Source of the DNA: a virus
Reading direction: 5' to 3' (one strand)
DNA length: 37,789 nucleotides
IMG/VR virus record: IMGVR_UViG_3300030103_004456
Coordinates: 1-37,789 of that record
Numbering within the stretch: position 1 is the first letter of the stretch; each line of letters begins with the position of its first letter. Below, in pieces: positions 5,419-13,122 of the stretch. The position numbers and the translations under genes are program-made. Under the pieces are notes generated by a model that searched no databases, had not been told where the DNA came from, and saw only the letters and a program-made list of their open reading frames with translations.

Positions 5419-5967
5419 GTATTATACCATTTCCTGATAAAAAATATAATATCATCTATGCTGATCCACCTTGGCAATATAATGAAAGTTGGGGTAATGG
5501 ACAGGTTGGATATGATACAATGACTAATGATGACATTTGTAAATTACCTGTTCGTGATTTGTTAGCAGAACAAGCACATCTCTATTTGTGGGTTACAAAT
5601 CCTTTTATTGCAGAGGGTTTAGAAATTTGTAAAGAATGGGGATTTGATTACAATAACTTGGGTCAAAACCTACGCAAATGGAAAACCAGAAATGGGTATG
5701 GGATATTATTTTAGAGGTTGCACTGAACATATAATTTTTGGTGTAAAAGGTAAAATGAAATGTACAAACAAAACCACTAAAAATATGTTTCAAGCAGTTA
5801 ACTCAAGTAGACATAGTGAGAAACCTCATCAAGTTAGAGAGATGATTGTTAACAGTAGTGGTGATTTACCAAGAATTGAATTATTCGCTAGACATAAATT
5901 TAAGGGTTGGGATGCTTGGGGAAACCAAATTGAAGAAAAAAACACATTAGAGGATTATTTTGTATGA
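5415..5967 (+). pseudogene. MT-A70 family adenine methyltransferase, frame disrupted
   Basis: The 5' part (GTG at 5415) encodes KYNIIYADPPWQYNES with the catalytic DPPW at residues 17-20 and HLYLWVTN. The 3' part, in the +1 frame, encodes TWVKTYANGKPEMGMGYYF, HIIFGVKGK, and PRIELFARHKFKGWDAWGN to a stop at 5967. Both halves are needed for an MT-A70 domain (SAM-dependent N6-adenine methylation). The frame changes between about 5649 and 5658; skipping one base there reads GFDY-ITWVKTY smoothly, giving about 183 residues. In the original frame, translation stops at 5714. One indel, real or an assembly error, explains it. The stop overlaps thyX (ATGA), as in an intact operon. Confidence 0.75.
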
Positions 5968-6599
5968 ACGTAAAACTAATAAGTGTCTCTCCTGATGCGG
6001 AAAAACATATGGCATATTGTGCTCGTGTGAGTAATCCAAACAATCAAGAGAATGACAAGTATGCAGGTCTGTTAAGATACTGTATAAAACATCAACATTG
6101 GTCAATTTTTGAGCAAGCATTTATGACCATTGAAATTAATACAACAAGAGGTCTTGCTGCACAAATATTGAGACATCGTTCTTTTACATATCAAGAGTTC
6201 TCTCAAAGATATGCTGATAGTAGTTTATTGGGTGATAATATTCCATTACCAAAACTTCGTAAGCAAGATGAGAAAAATCGTCAAAACTCTACTGATGATT
6301 TAGACCCAATGCTTGTTCAAGATTTGGAAATTAGAATGCAGAAATACTTTAAAGATGGTATGGACTTATATAAGAAAATGTTAGATTTAGGTGTAGCAAA
6401 AGAGTGTGCTAGATTTGTATTACCATTGGCAACACCTACTCGTCTTTATATGTCTGGAACTGTTCGTTCTTGGATACACTATATTGAACTTCGCTCTGGT
6501 CATGGAACACAAAAAGAGCATATGGATATTGCAAATGCTTGCAAAGATATCTTTATCAAACAGTTTCCGACTGTAGCAGAGGCTATGGAGTGGTCATAA
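5964..6599 (+). CDS. thyX: FAD-dependent thymidylate synthase ThyX
   Basis: 211 residues, normal for the family. The ThyX signature RHRxxSxxxxSxRY is present as RHRSFTYQEFSQRY at residues 70-83, with the C-terminal substrate-binding region RSWIHYIELRSGHGTQKEH. It converts dUMP to dTMP using methylene-tetrahydrofolate, FADH2 and NADPH, supplying thymidine for an AT-rich phage genome. ThyX in place of T4-type ThyA is typical of marine cyanophages. It starts in an ATGA overlap with the methylase remnant and overlaps the next gene by 10 nt. Confidence 0.93.
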   Translation: MNVKLISVSPDAEKHMAYCARVSNPNNQENDKYAGLLRYCIKHQHWSIFEQAFMTIEINTTRGLAAQILRHRSFTYQEFSQRYADSSLLGDNIPLPKLRKQDEKNRQNSTDDLDPMLVQDLEIRMQKYFKDGMDLYKKMLDLGVAKECARFVLPLATPTRLYMSGTVRSWIHYIELRSGHGTQKEHMDIANACKDIFIKQFPTVAEAMEWS

Positions 6600-7069
6600 T
6601 TCTTGATGATGTAATTGGTGAATCTGATTTCCAAAAAGATGCACTAGACATATTAAAGGATGGGAATATTGAGGAGACTTGGTATAATCTTAATGACCAA
6701 CATCACTTTGACAATTTTTGCACACAATTTATAAATGTTGCAAATCAATATCTTGATTTGACATCTTGTATAGGTTACGAATTTTGGACACAAAATAATA
6801 CTAAACCTGTTGATTGGCATTATGATAAAGATGAAAGATTGAGCAAGGACAATGTTTTCAGTTTTCCTCTATGCTCAATTGTATATTACCTTGTAGTTGA
6901 AAATCTAAAGGGTGGACAATTACTAATAGAAGATGATATAATAACTCCAAGAACCGATAGAATGGTGATTTTTTCACCAGGCAAATTACATACTGTTCAG
7001 TCTTTTGAGGGAAATAGAGTATCACTCTTGATCAACCCTTGGGACAGGGACATAAATACATTTACATAA
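6590..7069 (+). CDS. 2-oxoglutarate/Fe(II)-dependent oxygenase-like protein
   Basis: 159 residues from a GTG at 6590 inside the end of thyX; an ATG at 6539 is in frame but lies well inside thyX. The iron-binding triad is visible: WHYDKD (His77, Asp79) and the distal His134 in SPGKLHTVQ, with Arg143 in NRVSLLINPW for 2-oxoglutarate. The double-stranded beta-helix core includes SIVYYLVVENLKGGQLLIED. Small stand-alone 2OG oxygenases of this type are common in cyanomyoviruses and are presumed to hydroxylate proteins, nucleotides or other substrates. The substrate is unknown. Start site moderately uncertain. Confidence 0.75.
   Translation: MVIILDDVIGESDFQKDALDILKDGNIEETWYNLNDQHHFDNFCTQFINVANQYLDLTSCIGYEFWTQNNTKPVDWHYDKDERLSKDNVFSFPLCSIVYYLVVENLKGGQLLIEDDIITPRTDRMVIFSPGKLHTVQSFEGNRVSLLINPWDRDINTFT
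7051..7058 (+). promoter_or_regulatory. Late-type promoter CATAAATA
   Basis: CATAAATA close to the T4 late consensus TATAAATA, ending 23 nt before the ATG at 7082, within the spacing seen for the other late-type elements of this window. It lies inside the end of the oxygenase gene. Confidence 0.45.
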
Positions 7070-7081
7070 CTTTATATTGAT

Positions 7082-7336
7082 ATGGCAACTTACCCTGTAG
7101 TAAACACAAAAACTGGTGAACAAAAAGAAGTTGTGATGAGCATCACAGAATGGGATAAATGGAAAGAAGACAATCCTGATTGGTTAAGAGATTATTCTGA
7201 TCCCTCAACTATGCCAGGTGTAGGAGAAGTCGGTGAGTGGCAAGATAAGTTAAGAAAAAAAGCACCTGGTTGGAATGATATTCTGAAAAAAGCGAAAAAA
7301 GCAAATCCAAGGAATAAGACCATAAACACACTTTAG
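7082..7336 (+). CDS. Conserved phage hypothetical protein
   Basis: 84 residues. The N-terminus MATYPVVNTKTGEQKEV followed by MSITEWDKWKEDNPDW is a recurrent module in marine T4-like phages, resembling the non-zinc part of FmdB-like short proteins (from memory). The C-terminus is basic (KKAPGWNDILKKAKKANPRNK). No cysteine pairs are present, so a zinc ribbon is excluded. It has a candidate late-type promoter and sits 4 nt before phoH. Function unknown. Confidence 0.65.
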   Translation: MATYPVVNTKTGEQKEVVMSITEWDKWKEDNPDWLRDYSDPSTMPGVGEVGEWQDKLRKKAPGWNDILKKAKKANPRNKTINTL

Positions 7337-7340
7337 GAAA

Positions 7341-8099
7341 ATGCCTAGAAAAAAGAAAACCAATGGTGAACAACCAATTGGTATTGGATATACCTCTAAA
7401 CAGATGAAGAGGAAAAAACCGATTAGTAATACATATCTGATTGATATTGAACCAATTACTGACAATCAGAAGAAACTTTTTGATTCATACTCTGAAGGAA
7501 AGCAACTTGTTGCATATGGAACAGCAGGAACTGGAAAAACATTTATCACTTTATATAATGCTCTTTCAGATATACTTGATGAAACCACACCATATGAAAG
7601 GATTTACTTAGTTCGTTCATTAGTGTCAACTCGTGAGATTGGTTTTCTACCAGGTGATCACGAAGACAAAGCAGATATTTACCAGATACCATACAAAAAT
7701 ATGGTCAAATATATGTTTCAGATGCCATCTGATGCTGATTTTGAGATGTTATATGGTAATCTGAAAGCACAAGGTAGTATTAAATTCTGGAGCACATCTT
7801 TTATTCGTGGTACTACATTAGATAATGCAATCATTATAGTAGATGAATTTCAGAATCTGAACTTTCACGAATTAGATAGTATTATCACTCGTGTTGGTGA
7901 AAATAGCAGGATTGTTTTTTGTGGCGATGCAAGTCAGACAGATTTAGTCAAAACAAATGACAGGAATGGAATACACGATTTTCTTAACATCTTGCGTAAA
8001 ATGCCATCTTTTGATATAATAGAGTTTGGCATTGATGATATAGTTCGTTCAGGACTTGTCAAAGAATATATTATTTCAAAATTAGAAGTTGGTCTTTAA
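7341..8099 (+). CDS. phoH: PhoH-like ATPase
   Basis: 252 residues. Walker A is GTAGTGKT at residues 60-67 and Walker B is IIIVDEFQN at 164-172, with the PhoH-typical RSLVSTREIGFLPGD at 92-106 and FCGDASQTD. It is a P-loop ATPase/probable RNA helicase-related protein widespread in marine phages. Its phage role is unproven, with proposals in RNA metabolism or phosphate stress. The N-terminal 30 residues are basic and disordered. The stop overlaps the ATG of the next gene. Confidence 0.93.
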   Translation: MPRKKKTNGEQPIGIGYTSKQMKRKKPISNTYLIDIEPITDNQKKLFDSYSEGKQLVAYGTAGTGKTFITLYNALSDILDETTPYERIYLVRSLVSTREIGFLPGDHEDKADIYQIPYKNMVKYMFQMPSDADFEMLYGNLKAQGSIKFWSTSFIRGTTLDNAIIIVDEFQNLNFHELDSIITRVGENSRIVFCGDASQTDLVKTNDRNGIHDFLNILRKMPSFDIIEFGIDDIVRSGLVKEYIISKLEVGL

Positions 8100-8782
8100 T
8101 GTTTAATCATGTAGATATTGATCTTCCTAAGTTATCAAGAGAAACGATTGATGGTGTTCGCTATTATTCTGTTCCTGATGAGGATGAATTAATAAAATTA
8201 GTTTCAATCACATCTGTAACTAGTCACTTCAATAAACAGATATTTCTGGATTGGAGAAAGAGAGTTGGTAACGAAGAAGCAGACCGTGTGACGAAAGCAG
8301 CAACCACCCGTGGAACTGACTTTCACACCCTTACAGAACATCATCTATATAATGATAAGGAGTTACCAAAGGTTCCTCCGATATCGAGTTTTCTGTTTAA
8401 GGTCGCTAAAGGAAAAATCAATAACATAAATAATATTTACGCTTTAGAGGGTGCTCTCTACAGTAAACAATTAGGTATTGCTGGAACAGTCGATTGTATC
8501 GCTGAATATAACAATGAACTAGCAATAATTGACTTTAAGACTTCTAAAAAACCAAAACCAAAAGACTGGATTGAACACTATTTTGTCCAGTGTATGGCAT
8601 ACGGTTGTATGTTATATGAATTAACAGGATTGTCTGTTAAAAAATTAGTGATTATCATGTCATGCGAAAATGGAGAGTGCGTCGTCTATGAAGAATACAA
8701 CAAAGCAAAGTATATCAAACTCCTCGGAGAATACATTAACAAATTTGTTCAAGATAAATTGGAATTCTATGGAACCAAGTAA
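8099..8782 (+). CDS. PD-(D/E)XK nuclease, RecB/Cas4-like exonuclease
   Basis: 227 residues. Nuclease motifs in order: RGTDFHTLTE at 71-80 (His76, Glu80), E117, GTVD at 129-132, then IIDFKTSKK with Asp145 and Lys147, and Q164 followed by AYG as in motif QxxxY. This is the RecB-family arrangement used in phage exonucleases for DNA recombination or host DNA degradation. It starts at the last base of the phoH stop codon and overlaps gp33 by 14 nt, so it is co-translated with replication genes. Confidence 0.82.
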   Translation: MFNHVDIDLPKLSRETIDGVRYYSVPDEDELIKLVSITSVTSHFNKQIFLDWRKRVGNEEADRVTKAATTRGTDFHTLTEHHLYNDKELPKVPPISSFLFKVAKGKINNINNIYALEGALYSKQLGIAGTVDCIAEYNNELAIIDFKTSKKPKPKDWIEHYFVQCMAYGCMLYELTGLSVKKLVIIMSCENGECVVYEEYNKAKYIKLLGEYINKFVQDKLEFYGTK

Positions 8783-9032
8783 AGAGCTAGAACAGGCAAT
8801 CGAGAACAAATTCTTGACACCTTCTAAATTTGCAATGGAAATCGAAAAGATTGTTGCATCAGAAGAAGATTTCAATTATATCGATGCCATTTGCTACTAT
8901 TGCGAAACTAACAATATTGAGGTAGAATCAGTATCGAAGTTAATCTCAAAACCATTAAAGGAAAGACTTAAGTGGGATGCAACGAGACTTAATTTTATGA
9001 AACCTACATCAAGAGCAAAATTGCCTTTATAA
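8769..9032 (+). CDS. 33: Late promoter transcription accessory protein gp33
   Basis: 87 residues from the ATG at 8769. The block F-x-x-E-I-E-K-I-V followed by NYIDAICYYCETNNIE and SVSKLISKPLKERL aligns well, from memory, with T4 gp33 (IIEKMVEEFGMSYLEAT, FLEENSIPE). gp33 bridges host RNA polymerase beta-flap and the gp45 clamp so that gp55 can activate late promoters. The T4 hydrophobic C-terminal clamp-binding tail is not obvious here; this protein ends TSRAKLPL. It accounts for the CTAAATA late elements upstream of structural genes. Confidence 0.75.
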   Translation: MEPSKELEQAIENKFLTPSKFAMEIEKIVASEEDFNYIDAICYYCETNNIEVESVSKLISKPLKERLKWDATRLNFMKPTSRAKLPL

Positions 9033-9238
9033 TGCCTAAACAATCTGAATTAATGCATTATCGTTTACAAGCGATGTTGCGTGAACATACGTTTCGAGAT
9101 TTAGAATATCTTGGAGTGAGACCTGACAGTATTGGTATTGATCAACACTGGTATCGCATAGGGCAAGTTGAAATCCCTGTTGATGCAATTGAAGAACTTG
9201 GTAATATGGAAGAAGTTGATGAAAGTGACACCATTTGA
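9032..9238 (+). CDS. Conserved hypothetical protein between gp33 and gp59
   Basis: 68 residues, starting in a TAATG overlap with gp33. The core LREHTFRDLEYLGVRPDSIG followed by HWYRIGQVEIPVDAIEEL recalls a short conserved protein at the same site in other cyanomyoviruses. No domain is recognised. The C-terminus is acidic. The 20-nt overlap with gp59 indicates a single operon; a replication-linked role is only suggested by place. Confidence 0.65.
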   Translation: MPKQSELMHYRLQAMLREHTFRDLEYLGVRPDSIGIDQHWYRIGQVEIPVDAIEELGNMEEVDESDTI

Positions 9239-9815
9239 AACGTACCAGTCATATCTATCAATGAAGAATCATTTTACGAATCGTAAGTATGATTTTTTTA
9301 GATATGGTGGAAAATCCAGTGCAACTGTAACCTCATTTAATAAGAGGAAAGATAAGTATTGGTTTGAGAAAACATCTAGAAAATATTCTGATGATGAAAT
9401 TGTTAATTTTTTACTTGCAAATTTCGTGACATCAGACAATCCTAAGAACTTGTGGATTGGTGAGATTATAAACTCAGGTGAAAGAACATATTCAGATTGG
9501 ATGAGAAGACAACAGAGTATGTCTTACCTTTTTAAGGAGCAATCAAATAACTTGCTTGATAATCAAAGTTTAGATAAGATATTAGAATGTAAGAAAGGGC
9601 ATCCAATTATATTAAAAAGATTTTTGGGTGGAGATATTACATTAGAGACGTTTGTTATATTTGATATTATATTTGCATTTTCGGAAAAGTTTGATAAAAA
9701 ATTAAAAGACCCTGTATGGGAAACCGTTAGTCTCAAAATTAAGAAGTATAAACCTTTCCTAAATATTAATGTGTTCCAATTTAAAAAAATCTTAAGGGAA
9801 ATTATTCATGAGTGA
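9219..9815 (+). CDS. 59: Loader of gp41 DNA helicase, gp59
   Basis: 198 residues from the ATG at 9219; the frame is open further upstream into the previous gene, but the start MKVTPFETYQSYLSMKNHF matches the known gp59 N-terminus type. Characteristic features are KYDFFRYGGKS near residue 25, the basic YWFEKTSRKYSD stretch, and NLWIGEI. gp59 is an all-helical protein that binds fork DNA and gp32 and loads the gp41 helicase. Its place next to gp33 and gp32 is as in other T4-like cyanophages. It overlaps the following gene by 8 nt. Confidence 0.85.
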   Translation: MKVTPFETYQSYLSMKNHFTNRKYDFFRYGGKSSATVTSFNKRKDKYWFEKTSRKYSDDEIVNFLLANFVTSDNPKNLWIGEIINSGERTYSDWMRRQQSMSYLFKEQSNNLLDNQSLDKILECKKGHPIILKRFLGGDITLETFVIFDIIFAFSEKFDKKLKDPVWETVSLKIKKYKPFLNINVFQFKKILREIIHE

Positions 9816-10140
9816 ATTTTTTGATTCAGAATTAGTCAGAGAGTCATTAGAGGAGATACAAGGCTTACAAGCTAAAGTATACAGTAATGCCTTCAAGTTT
9901 GGCACGATGAATCGAGAAGATAAACTTGTTCATATTGAACAACTTTCAGAATTATTAGAGAAGCAAAAATTAATGTATACACGCATTAGTTTGTCGAAAG
10001 ACCCAGAGGCAGTGGAATTAAAGGAACATCTTGAAAAATCAGTGCAACTTCTTGGTTTTCCAGAAGGAACTGATATGACATTATTATTCTCTGGTATGTC
10101 AAATACTATTGACAATCTCAAAACACAGCTTGACGCTTAA
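9808..10140 (+). CDS. DUF1825 family protein
   Basis: 110 residues. It begins FFDSELVRESLEEIQGLQ and continues KFGTMNREDKLVHIEQLSEL with MYTRISLSKDPEA, the order seen in cyanobacterial DUF1825 proteins. These are small helical cyanobacteria/cyanophage proteins of unknown function. The gene lies between gp59 and gp32, suggesting a DNA-replication-linked role. Its last codons contain the -35 hexamer of the gp32 promoter. Confidence 0.75.
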   Translation: MSEFFDSELVRESLEEIQGLQAKVYSNAFKFGTMNREDKLVHIEQLSELLEKQKLMYTRISLSKDPEAVELKEHLEKSVQLLGFPEGTDMTLLFSGMSNTIDNLKTQLDA

Positions 10141-10158
10141 GATAATTTCTGTTATAAT
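10130..10158 (+). promoter_or_regulatory. Strong sigma70-like promoter of gp32
   Basis: TTGACG at 10130-10135, a 17-nt spacer and TATAAT at 10153-10158, the best match to consensus in the window. RNA would start near 10165, giving a leader of only about 33 nt that consists almost entirely of the 9-nt repeats. Confidence 0.75.
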
Positions 10159-10163
10159 CCAAC

Positions 10164-10197
10164 TATCCAACGTATCCAATTTATCCGAGGTATCCAA
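10164..10197 (+). repeat. Four 9-nt repeats forming the gp32 leader; candidate autogenous operator
   Basis: TATCC recurs at 10164, 10173, 10182 and 10191, a constant 9-nt period. The units are TATCCAACG, TATCCAATT, TATCCGAGG and TATCCAA; a looser unit (AATCCAAC) precedes at 10156. The third unit carries the GAGG ribosome binding site. The run is nearly free of self-complementarity. T4 gp32 represses its own translation by binding an unstructured leader cooperatively, at roughly 7-10 nt per monomer, so the period fits a gp32 binding array. Confidence 0.6.
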
Positions 10198-11091
10198 ATG
10201 TCTTTTAAAGACCTAAAAAAACAGTCTAAACTTGGCTCTTTAACTGCAAAACTTGTTAAAGAAGTTGAGAAGATGAACAACACAGGCGGTAACGCAGATG
10301 ACCGCATATGGAAATTAGATGTAGATAAAGGTGGTAACGGTTATGCCGTAATTCGTTTCTTACCCGCACCAGAAAACGAAGACCTACCTTTTGTAAAACT
10401 ATATTCACACGCATTCCAAGGACCTGGTGGATGGTATATAGAGAACTCTCTTACCACACTAGGACAGAAAGACCCTGTTTCTGAGTATAACTCTTTACTC
10501 TGGAATAATGGCACTGACCAAGGAAAAGAAACTGCAAGAAAGCAGAAGCGTAAGTTGACATATGTATCAAACGTATATGTGGTTAAAGACCCTGCAAATC
10601 CTGAGAACGAAGGCAAAGTATTCTTATACAAGTATGGAAAGAAAATCTTTGACAAACTAACTGCAGCAATGCAACCTGAGTTTGAGGATGAGGAAGCAAT
10701 CGATCCATTCGATTTCTGGCAAGGTGCTAACTTTAAGTTAAAAGCAAAGAACGTTGCGGGTTATCGTAACTATGATAGTTCTGAGTTCGCTGCAGTGAGT
10801 CCACTTCTTGACGATGATGATGCTCTTGAGTCACTATGGAAGAAGCAATTCTCTCTTGCTGAGTTAGTTGCAAACGACCAGTTCAAGACTTATGAAGAGT
10901 TAAAGACTCGTTTAGATTATGTTCTTGGCAACAAGAAAACAGCAACTCCATCATATGAAGTCGCTGATGAAGATAATGACCGTGGTTCAGCAGAAGAGTT
11001 AGTAACTGCTGCTGTATCAACAACTCCATCCTCAGTGAATGAAGATGAAGACGATGCATTATCATACTTCCAAAAACTAGCGGAAGAATAA
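10198..11091 (+). CDS. 32: Single-stranded DNA-binding protein gp32
   Basis: 297 residues. The basic N-terminus (SFKDLKKQSKLGSLTAKLVK) matches the cooperativity domain, followed by the OB-fold core (YAVIRFLPAP, GGWYIENSLTTLG, RKQKRKLTYVSNVYVV, GKVFLYKYGKKIFDKL). The acidic C-terminus (NEDEDDALSYFQKLAEE) is the partner-binding tail. The protein coats ssDNA and organises replication, recombination and repair. It has no cysteine, so the T4-type zinc site is absent. It has its own strong promoter and repeat leader and is followed directly by a terminator, so it can be made as a single-gene mRNA. Confidence 0.93.
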   Translation: MSFKDLKKQSKLGSLTAKLVKEVEKMNNTGGNADDRIWKLDVDKGGNGYAVIRFLPAPENEDLPFVKLYSHAFQGPGGWYIENSLTTLGQKDPVSEYNSLLWNNGTDQGKETARKQKRKLTYVSNVYVVKDPANPENEGKVFLYKYGKKIFDKLTAAMQPEFEDEEAIDPFDFWQGANFKLKAKNVAGYRNYDSSEFAAVSPLLDDDDALESLWKKQFSLAELVANDQFKTYEELKTRLDYVLGNKKTATPSYEVADEDNDRGSAEELVTAAVSTTPSSVNEDEDDALSYFQKLAEE

Positions 11092-11097
11092 TTATAC

Positions 11098-11122
11098 GGG
11101 GGTCAAACGACCCCCTTTTTTT
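11098..11122. terminator. Intrinsic terminator between gp32 and gp53
   Basis: Stem GGGGGTC 11098-11104 with GACCCCC 11109-11115, loop AAAC, then seven T on the plus strand (11116-11122). It ends gp32 mRNA. On the minus strand it follows the gp53 stop but lacks an equally good U-run. Confidence 0.9.
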
Positions 11123-11846
11123 ATGGAATTATATTTGTATTCTCAGTCGATGATAATTCACCTGATAAAGCAGATGAAGTTCTCTTATCGTATTTTACAA
11201 CATCCCTTAAATCATTTATAAATTGCTGAACAAACTCTCCTTGTAATACATCTATCTCTCTTTTCTCCTCATTTTTTATTACCTCAAACTCAAAATTAGT
11301 GACAGGTGTAGCAATCTTATCGACAGTAACACTAAATTCTGACTTATCATCTAATTGTCGATTACCATCTCCAGAAACTAAAGTATAACGATTGGGAGGG
11401 AACTTAATTGATGAACCATCAATCTTGAAATTTACATCAACTTTGAGACCTGATGCGAGTATTTGACGATTTTGACTATCTAATATTTCAAGAGTTTCAT
11501 AATGATGTATCTCATTCATTTTCTCTTCACTACCATACTTTTGTAAAGCATATTCATACATCTGAAAATCCTGTAGTGGCCATTCGTGTTGTATATTAGT
11601 AATTCCTGCAACCAGAATAACAATATAATCTAGTGTAGTATCGTTATAAAGATCATCAGCTATCGTATCAGGTCTATCACCATCTTTAATAATATACTTA
11701 TTGAATAATGTAACGCTTTCACCTAAAAAATCTGATAGTTTAGCTCTACGAAAAATATTCTTTATTTCGATATAGTCAAACGAGGAGTTTTTATGTCCAA
11801 GAGGAGATTGATATAATATGTTTGGTAACTCTCTAAAATATCCCAT
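11121..11846 (-). CDS. 53: Baseplate wedge subunit gp53
   Basis: 241 residues. The N-terminus MGYFRELPNILYQSPL and the segment YIIKDGDRPDTIADDLYND followed by LDYIVILVAGITN are typical of gp53, whose middle part has a LysM-like fold. gp53 clamps neighbouring baseplate wedges together around the hub. The C-terminal third (residues about 165-241) is more variable and charged. The start codon overlaps the gp48 stop (TAATG). It is the last gene of the minus-strand baseplate operon. Confidence 0.85.
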   Translation of the reverse strand: MGYFRELPNILYQSPLGHKNSSFDYIEIKNIFRRAKLSDFLGESVTLFNKYIIKDGDRPDTIADDLYNDTTLDYIVILVAGITNIQHEWPLQDFQMYEYALQKYGSEEKMNEIHHYETLEILDSQNRQILASGLKVDVNFKIDGSSIKFPPNRYTLVSGDGNRQLDDKSEFSVTVDKIATPVTNFEFEVIKNEEKREIDVLQGEFVQQFINDLRDVVKYDKRTSSALSGELSSTENTNIIP

Positions 11847-13099
11847 TAGTATCCAACTCCTACACTGCCTTCTTTTGTTGCATAATCTTCATTATAAATT
11901 GGATTGATTTCTTTAAAGGTCATACTTAATCTCATCGCTACAGGTGTTCCATCTGAATATGTTGCGTATGTTCCTGCGTTAGTATAATTAACTGATAGTC
12001 CTGTTAACGCACATATCTTAAAACTATTTAAGAAAGGATGATCTACTTTTTTGCCATCTTTATGATGCATATATCGTAAAGAAAAAACGTGAGGTGCTTT
12101 TAGAAACATTCCAGTTGCTGATGAACCATTAAAATCACCTGCTTGTGGAGACATTGCTTGTTTTAGATTTCTAATAATTTGTTTTACTACTTTCATCTCT
12201 GCTGGATCTCTTGGAGTAAAAGTAACATTAAATGGGAATGAACGTAAATTTACTCCTTGAAATAGTAATTCTGTATTTGAGTTTAGAATTTGACCAGTTG
12301 ACCTTCCAATTATACTTCTTTGAGATACATTAGAACCTAACGCTCCAATAGCTGCACCTGATATTGATGCTCTTACAATTCTTGAAATGTCTCCTGGTAA
12401 ATTACCGAAGTCTGCATTTTGTCTAAACAATGAAAGTGCTTGTTGTGCTTGATCAACTCCTCCACCTCCAGTCATTACTTCTTCAGCAACAGCTAAACCT
12501 GCAAGTTCAAGTGCATTTATAGTATCTTCCCCCCAAGTTACACTTTGAGAATCATTTATTTCTTGTGGTGCAGGTAATTCAATGTAGAATTTTATTTTTT
12601 GTTTTTCTGTCATCCTTTGATGACCACTGGTGAAATCAACATCTACTTTTGGAACCTTATTAAAATATGGATTTTTCTTTCCATCATTCATAAATTCATT
12701 TTTTCTCTCTTCCATTCCTATTACTACGTTTTTTGTTTCACCTTTAATAACTCTCTCTCCCATTAAATTTGAAACATTTGCAGTGAGTCCCAAACCACTT
12801 TCTGGTGGTTGATATTCAATACATTTTATTAGTAAAGTATCTCCAGTCGATTCTGATGGTGTTCTTGCAATTGGATATGATAGATAGAATGCACCTGATG
12901 CATCACTAGAAACACCACCTTCACCCCTAAATTTTGGATTTTTCTTATAATTATTTACAGTTGTTTTTGTTGAGTCATTTTGATTATTACCTGCACTCGT
13001 CCCTGTAGAATCTGGTTTGTAATTACCCAGAAACTGTTTTGGATTTGCAGCTCCTGAACTCAGATATGCGGCTTTTAATTTTGAGTCTGATAAAGACAT
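11846..13099 (-). CDS. 48: Baseplate tail-tube cap gp48
   Basis: 417 residues. The region SGAFYLSYPIART, LLIKCIEYQPPESG, KIKFYIELPAPQEIND and the C-terminal HVFSLRYMHHKDGKKV to LTGLSVNYTNAGTYATYSDG are typical of cyanophage gp48. The protein has a tail-tube-like fold in its C-terminal half (FPFNVTFTPRDPAEM is the tube-type strand pair). It caps the baseplate hub and starts the tail tube. A Gly/Ala-rich helical insertion lies at about residues 190-270. A minus-strand CTAAATAG precedes it by 28 nt. Confidence 0.87.
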   Translation of the reverse strand: MSLSDSKLKAAYLSSGAANPKQFLGNYKPDSTGTSAGNNQNDSTKTTVNNYKKNPKFRGEGGVSSDASGAFYLSYPIARTPSESTGDTLLIKCIEYQPPESGLGLTANVSNLMGERVIKGETKNVVIGMEERKNEFMNDGKKNPYFNKVPKVDVDFTSGHQRMTEKQKIKFYIELPAPQEINDSQSVTWGEDTINALELAGLAVAEEVMTGGGGVDQAQQALSLFRQNADFGNLPGDISRIVRASISGAAIGALGSNVSQRSIIGRSTGQILNSNTELLFQGVNLRSFPFNVTFTPRDPAEMKVVKQIIRNLKQAMSPQAGDFNGSSATGMFLKAPHVFSLRYMHHKDGKKVDHPFLNSFKICALTGLSVNYTNAGTYATYSDGTPVAMRLSMTFKEINPIYNEDYATKEGSVGVGY

Positions 13100-13122
13100 T
13101 TATTATTATTATTTTTCCATTA

